Source of the DNA: Halichondria panicea
Lineage: Eukaryota > Porifera > Demospongiae > Suberitida > Halichondriidae
Length of the DNA: 64,000 nt
Assembly (NCBI RefSeq): GCF_963675165.1
Contig: NC_087379.1
Span: forward strand, 2,856,201-2,920,200
Reading direction: 5' to 3'
Position 1 is the first letter of the stretch. Each line of letters starts with the position of its first letter. A program made the position numbers and the translations under genes. Below the pieces are notes generated by a model. It was not told the origin of the DNA. It did not search any database and worked only from the letters and a program-made list of their open reading frames with translations. Of this stretch, positions 57,741 to 64,000 are shown in pieces.

Positions 57741-58591
57741 ATGAATGTCTCTGTGGACAACATGTCTTCTTCCTTAATCTTGACCTGTGAGGAGAGACGT
57801 TACATTGGTAGAATAACTGTGGACTTTGATACAGAGGCCATCTTTCTCGTGGGATACCTCATACTCCTAGTGACATTCTCAACATGTACATTCAACGGAT
57901 TTCTCATTATTCTCATGGTAATAACGATCAAGTCACTACACCAGACTGTGTATTTTCTAGTAGTTGTGCTTGATTTCAGATTATCAATCTTTAATTGCAT
58001 TACCATTCTCATATTTGAAATACCAGAAAAAGTTAGTGATCATCCTGTCCTTAATGGCTTGGGCTATTTCACTCTCTTTTGCTATTTTGCCTGTGGCTCT
58101 TGACTGTGCAATGTTTAGTCGTATCGCTTTTTATTGCACTGGTGGTAATGGTTGCACGAATACTAACGTCTGGCAGTCTTCCAGATTAGTAACAGTCACT
58201 TTGACAAATATCATGGGAAGCTTTGTACCACTTGTGCTCTATATAATCCTATTCCTGAAAGCAAAAATGTTACAGAAATCTATAATTATCGTACCCAACT
58301 GTGACGGTGATGATTCAAATCGCAGAAACAATGCTCGCCACAATATATACCACCTTCTTTTTCCTTTTTCTCGCACTATTTGGGGTCAACATAATTCCAT
58401 TCTCCTTCTTTATAGTTGGAAATTCCATCCTCGACACCCTTTCGATTCCTCCTCCTTCACAGTATGTCATTGCCACCACCATTTTTAGATCGTTGTACAA
58501 TATTCTGCCGCTAATCGATGCCATAGCCATAATAAGAAACAGTGATTTTCGACAGGCTGCTCGTTCATTCAAATCGAAACTTCTTGGTTAG
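57741..58591 (+). pseudogene. Intronless class A GPCR, copy 3, deletion and frameshifts
   Basis: It is close to copy 1 at both ends, but lacks the region from late TM2 through most of TM3 (after VVVLDFRLSIF the sequence passes to LPFSYLKYQKK in another frame). A second frameshift lies near 58345 between the third intracellular loop and TM6. It preserves an NG pair in TM1 (FNGFLIIL) where copy 1 has KG, closer to the class A consensus. It ends RNSDFRQAARSFKSKLLG. Confidence 0.82.
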
Positions 58592-59209
58592 GTTTACCTT
58601 CGATTCAAATTTACCAATTCCCGCATTACACCTATATCTAATCATTTCAAACTGAATAGCAAACTATTGTTACTCTGCATGCATGCTAAGTAGAAGGACT
58701 CAGTTTAACATGATCTAACTGAGTGTGCATTAATTATTGTGATTTGTATATGAGTAGTATGTCTATAGCTATAAATATTATATTATTGTAGAAGTACCAC
58801 AAAACATGTGAACATGTCTACATGTATAGGATAAAGTATCGAAACAAGCTATTATATCGGCCATCTGTCACAACGTTATTCACATGTATATTAGGATGCA
58901 TGGCAGTGTCTATATTTTGAGTGCAACTGACAAGGTTCAGTTATTATTATAGACGGGTATTATTTTATTATAGCGCGAACATAATTTACTAAAATTCACT
59001 AAAATTAGTACCAGTTTATAATTAGCTTCCCTGCATGACCATGAGTCAATTTTAGCCCACAAAAATCAGTTAAAACTGTCACTTATAAACTGAATTGTGT
59101 CATTATTCACATTTTGTGCAAATTCTGTGATTTAAATAATAGACTGATAATAATTTAAGCATTGTATAATAATAACAGTGCACAAAATAATAGTAAGAGT
59201 GCATGCTTG
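58592..59209. other. Spacer, AT-rich
   Basis: No gene seen between GPCR copy 3 and the methyltransferase fragment on the opposite strand. Confidence 0.4.
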
Positions 59210-59838
59210 TTAGTAAAAGAGGTCCTCTTCATTAAAACTTGGCAAATCATAATTATAGTCAGTTCGCTTGGGCAACAGTGAACTGATAGTACTTCGAGTT
59301 ACTGGTGGCGTTGACTGCAGAAGCATCTTGTACGATGTGTTTTTTTTCAGTACGGTCAAACCTTCAGTAAAAGAGAGTATGTTAATTTGCTATTAATTTA
59401 TAAGCAATGGCAATATTAATTATACAGACAATACAAATGTAGCTGTACCAGCTATCTTGCAAGCCATGTCAAGGTCCTCAGACTCAAGGTAAAGGGCGTG
59501 CAGATTCTCTTCCCCCTTCCAACATTGGTACGAATGACATTCACAGGCAGTGACAATAAGCATGCATCCTTTAGGCTTCAAATACCGACACACATTCTTA
59601 AAATAACGATAGAAAGTTTCCTTATCATCACATACTGCCTCCAGACAAAGATTAGTGTGGATGATGTTAAACTCCTCTTGGATATTATCGCCAAGGGGCT
59701 TGTCAGCTCTAGCATCACAGGGGGCCAATTGATGAATCTTATCCCGGATTTCTTGCTCACGGAGGTTAACAGCATTAGGGTCACTATTGTCTTCGAGTGT
59801 TCTCACCATATACTCGATATACGGTTTCCAGTTGTGAC
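59210..59838 (-). pseudogene. Truncated NNMT/PNMT/TEMT-type methyltransferase
   Basis: Two exons on minus: 59838-59449 and 59361-59210. The first reads HNWKPYIEYMVRTLE, then LAPCDARADKPLG, NLCLEAVCDD and YLKPKGCMLIV, matching the C-terminal half of the nicotinamide/phenylethanolamine/thioether N-methyltransferase family (CDV...PLG, LCLDAAC, LKPGGFLV). The second continues KIAG-LTVLKKNTSYKML to a stop. The 5' exons, which would carry SAM motif I, should lie above 59838, but the duplicated PRRT-like segment starts only 50 bases away at 59888, so the gene appears cut by the duplication. The remaining frame is open, so the break may be recent. Confidence 0.7.
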
Positions 59839-59887
59839 CTTTTCAAATAAGGTCAAATAAAAGACATAGCAGTATACACAACGCATT

Positions 59888-61505
59888 CATATCAAATACT
59901 TGCACTCACTGTGCCCCTCGATACTGCTGTCTGGACAGAGAGAGATGAGGCATGGAAAATCTGTTTCTATGTGTATATTGCTGTGATGAGTGCAATCTTT
60001 CTGAAATTAGACATCGTATCGATTGTAATGCTCATTAAGAAAGACTGTATTCGATTACCTACAAAGACATTCTTTGCTATCTACATGTCAACAGCAATCC
60101 TCGGCTTCAGTCGAGCACTTCATCTGGTGCTCGATCCATTTGGACTCGTAGGATTTATTTCAGATCGTTTCCCGGCATGGTTCATTGTTTCAAGAATGCT
60201 GAGTGCCTTTGGATTTCCTAGCCTGGTAGCAAGCACAACACTAATGATATTCACATTAGTAAAGTGGCAAAAGCAGTCCCTGGAAAACAGTGGTACCATT
60301 ACTGGAAATTCATAATTCTGATTATGCTGACACCTTATGTTATTGCTTTTGCTGCTGAGTTTATTGCAAACTTCACCCCCTACCCTGGGCTTGTAATTGT
60401 AAAGGTCTGTGGCCTATCCTTTGCACTCTGGGGTCTTGTGATGTGTTTGACCTTTATTTTCGCAGGGAACTGTTTGCTTCGTCAGCTTAGATTGCGAGGG
60501 AGAAAAACGGTTTGTGTGTCGACCTTTCGTGGCACTCCAGGACGTGATATGGAATTTCAAATGGCAACAAGACATGAATTCGCTTTCAGAGAGCAGCAAA
60601 GACATCAAACATGAAGTAGAAAAACTACACGAAAAATCACAATCATTACTTATGGAGCTGCACTCTTTGCAATTTCGTACTCTCTAATATCAATCGCGAG
60701 TGCTGTCATGATTTCAATACTCTTGTATGCATCATGTTTCGGATTTCAAGGAAGAGGACAATCAGCAATATGGCTGGCATTTGAGTTTAGCAAGAGAGTC
60801 AATGAAATAATTCTCACAATTGTGCTTCTCTACTCAGTAACTGATGTAACAGGAGTATTGCGAGTCTTTTTCGGAAAGTGCTGCATGACCGAGGTGCAAC
60901 GTGGTCGAGTTGGACAGTGCAATAAGTTCAACAATCTTCAGAAAGACTCATCAACAAGTATTTTGTGCACACCAGAAAGACAGGGTGTTAGAAGTACAGA
61001 AAGCTTGAATGTCAGCCCAGATCAAGAAGGTACTGTTAGTGATCGATCTGATGAAAACAATGTCACTAACGAAATTCAAGACATGAGCACTGAAAGTATT
61101 CAAACGGCCGAAATGAATAGTACTGAAACTACTCCACAGTGCATACCCATTATCACTCTGACTCTGAGTCAACCGAGCTCAAGTGGAATTGAATTACCCA
61201 CCGCCAGTCAGCCTCTTGAAATAACAACACCAGATGAACAGATTGAGAATGAAAGGAGAGAAACAAGAAGATCAAGACATAGTAAAAGAAAAAGTTATTT
61301 TAAGACTATTGGAACCCAAACGACAGAACAAGTTGATTCTGCTGTACAAACCGAACCTGATCGAATCAAACCTGTTCCAAAGAAACGGCAACCAAAAAAG
61401 TTGAAGAATCAAATTTTGAATGATCGAAGAATTGCAGCTTTAAGGGAGACACCACACACACTAACTGCTATGCAAAATCGAATAACCCGAAAACGAACCA
61501 TATAG
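59888..61505 (+). pseudogene. Broken duplicate of the 48510 PRRT-like gene
   Basis: It is near-identical to 48592-50210, but lacks the first 27 or so codons including the start. It has a one-base deletion near 60262 (AGTAAAGTGGC against AGTAAAAGTGGC) and a CGA-to-TGA stop at 60612-60614 in the loop between helices 5 and 6. The rest stays open to the same stop at 61503, with only scattered substitutions (for example SSSKT to SYFKT), so decay is recent. Confidence 0.92.
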
Positions 61506-63967
61506 TCATTCACTGTGCTTTTTATGTATACTTAGTTCATTTGTATTGTATAATTGTGCACATCATATTCTCATGCACTGCTCACACATGCTATACTCAC
61601 TCATATGAACTGTAAATTTATCGGAATCCTCCAATGCAATATGTATCACTATGGTAACTGACACGACGATATGATTCTGATGAAAGACATGTGTATGATT
61701 TTCCCTTACCATAACATCACATGTCTAAAAACATGCAATAAAAGTTAAGAGGTCCAACAAAGTTTGACAACATAGACCCACAATGTACACATGGACACCT
61801 TTGTGAGGCTTTTCTATTACCTAACTTTATCATTGCTGCTGTATGTACACTTGTGCACTCAATAGGATTGACCCTTTCCCAAACAAAATTAATGATGTAA
61901 GTAGATGCAGTGCATGTATTCCAACAAGGGCGTATGCCCTTGGTTCCAATGAACCATAATTATAGTGGTTTCTCCAGCTACTGAATTGTCCCCTACACCA
62001 TGCAACTATATCGAAAGCACTGAGAGAGTGATTATAATTATGTTTACAATGTACTGACACGTTATAGCTGCACTCGGCTTGGATTCATCCTTTTTGATAT
62101 ACCAGTATCAGTCTTGTGTTTATACAAGGCCATTCACATGATTATGGTGACAGACTGACATGTTTATTGTGATAATTATTGTATGTCTGAGCTAATAAAC
62201 CCACGAGTATACACAATCTCTGTTGCTTGTGTATCAATAAATTAGGCAGCTTCCCGAGTCAGAAGCCATGCATGCACTTTTGATCATTAATGGTACTCCT
62301 TCAGGTGTGGGGTAGCTGTGTTGACATACATCAGCATGGAGATACTGCCCTTGATGCATTGGTGGGTTGATGGCTATAATTATATATATATGCACTCACA
62401 AAACACTTGGTTACACTAAATCACCATATTTGTACTCACATTTTCAATCTGAGGGCATGACCCATAATATAGTGGTTTCTCCAGCTACTGAATTGTCCCC
62501 TACACCATGCAACTATCGAAAGCACTGAGAGAAGTGATTATACAATGTACTGACACGTTATAGCTGCACTCGGCTTGGATTCATCCTTTTTGATATACCG
62601 GTATCAGTCTTGTGTTTATATACAAGGCCATTCACATGATTATGGTGACAGACTGACATGTTTATTGTGATAATTATTGTATGTCTGATTTTTTGAGCTA
62701 ATAAACCCATGAGTATACACAATCTCTGTTGCTTGTGTATCAGGCAGCTTCCGAGTCAGAAGCCATGCATGCACTTTTGATCGTTAATGGTACTCCTTCA
62801 GGTGTGGGTAGCTGTGTTGACATACATCAGCATGGAGATACTGCCCTTGATGCATGGGTGGGTTGATGGCTATAATTATATGCACTCACAAAACACTTGG
62901 TTACACTAAATCACCATATTTGTACATTTTCCTCACATTTTCAATCTGAGGGCATGTCACCACATGCTCTAGATTTATTTTGGTGTAGAGTTGAAATTGT
63001 GTGATACACACATAATTATGGCCTAATAGTATCGACCTATAGTATTATACTATAGCTATCCTGCAGGCGAACATAACCATGCATGCAGGGCTATGTAAAC
63101 AGAAGTCTTTATGTGCCTCTGCATGTCAGATTTATGGGATGTTATGACACGGCTGACTGTACATGCTCAGCTGTATGAGTTACTGTGCATGTATACACAA
63201 AATTGTACTGATTATGTAGTGTACATGTTGGGAGCATCCCATGGAAGGCTGCTGGATCTCCCTGAGATGTTTGAAGTTGCATTTGTTGTATGTTTTCCAA
63301 CCTTATTAAGTTAATGACTCCTTCCTTTCAAGGATATCACATTCAATGCATGAATCAGTGTTACTACAGTACATTACTACTATACATGCCTGTAGACATG
63401 TGATTGCAAACTATAGGGTGTAGTCATCATTTGTATCGTATATAATGTCAGAAATTAATGCTGTTTATGTGAGCGGCATCATGTCCCAAATACTTGTAAT
63501 CATAATATTTTAGGATTATTCTAGCACTACATTGTACGGTACCGAATAATAACATCATGGCCATTCTAATTCGTAGCCCATTTAGATATTATGGTAGCCA
63601 CTGTTAAAATTGAGAAATGACTCCAGCAACATAAATAAGCCACTGTATACATGTTAATGCGTGTGTCTTAGACTAGCCTCAACTCCAGCCCCTTCAGCCT
63701 GGAATCAAGGCTAGTCTTAGATCTACCCTAAATAAGCTTCCCTAACCCTAATTTAATAAATCTTGGCAATAGGATCTATTATGAGGCCACAAATCAGATG
63801 AACTTGGTAGGCTTTGTTGTGTAGCACATGCACGTACACAATTAAGGTGTATAGATCTAATGCCCCTCAATCAGTTTGATAGATAACTGTATTTAGTTTA
63901 AGAAGTAATAGGAAATAACTCAGTAGATACTATAGCCTGTGTAAATTCTGCTACAAATTCTGCTACA
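61506..63967. repeat. Duplicated 3' flank (second copy of 50211-53647)
   Basis: It follows the order of 50211-53647 with two rather than three of the 500-base blocks (starting about 61967 and 62470) and without the MITE at 52471-52647. About 980 bases shorter in total. No gene of its own. Confidence 0.88.
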
Positions 63968-64000
63968 ATGAATGTCTCTGTAGACAACATGTCTTCCTTG
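63968..64000 (+). CDS. Start of a fourth class A GPCR copy, cut by window end
   Basis: ATG at 63968 followed by NVSVDNMSSL, matching copy 1 at 53648 with one synonymous change. Whether this copy is intact cannot be seen here. Confidence 0.7.
   Translation, partial: MNVSVDNMSSL

Overview
This window is animal nuclear DNA, AT-leaning and intron-rich. Most coding sequence lies in short exons (3 to 27 per gene) joined by GT-AG introns of roughly 40 to 300 bases, with a few introns above 1 kb. The gene set (CEP104, an EEF1AKMT4-type methyltransferase, CDK10, NIP7, a zyxin-type LIM protein, several seven-helix receptors) is metazoan. Compact introns, many short inverted-repeat elements, very frequent palindromic words such as ACATGT and ATAATTAT, and several intronless seven-helix genes fit an early-branching animal, most likely a sponge. 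That placement is inference. I built all exon models by eye from splice signals, reading phase and remembered family motifs.

Layout: 230-9543 (+) is a complete 27-exon CEP104 gene. 9.5-11.6 kb is intergenic and full of inverted-repeat elements. 11618-12507 (-) is a two-exon EEF1AKMT4-like methyltransferase. 13218-21992 (+) is a six-exon class A GPCR with a long cytoplasmic tail, convergent with 22327-31830 (-), a ten-exon zyxin/LPP-like three-LIM protein of about 1085 residues. That gene is head-to-head with CDK10 (32004-35893, +), with 173 bases between start codons. 35.9-39.8 kb is gene-poor, holding a decayed receptor fragment and several hairpins. 39830-41300 (-) is a five-exon coiled-coil protein I do not recognise, head-to-head with NIP7 (41481-45472, +), with 180 bases between starts.

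46.7-64 kb differs in character. Two divergent intronless seven-helix genes (46687-48153 on minus, 48510-50210 on plus) resemble PRRT3/PRRT4-type membrane proteins. They are followed by three tandem, damaged, intronless class A GPCR copies (53648, 55792, 57741). A segment of at least 5 kb, running from the body of the second PRRT-like gene to the start of the first GPCR copy, is repeated from 59888 to the window end. There the PRRT-like copy is a pseudogene, and the left junction abuts a truncated NNMT/PNMT-type methyltransferase. One copy of the segment carries a 177-bp transposon and the other keeps the exact empty TA target, so the insertion can be ordered relative to the duplication.

The ordinary genes cover cilium-tip and microtubule work (CEP104), translation factor methylation (EEF1AKMT4), focal adhesion or junction signalling (LIM protein), cell-cycle and transcription control (CDK10) and ribosome assembly (NIP7). 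They are neighbours rather than a pathway. The least-described material is the seven-helix cluster in the right third.
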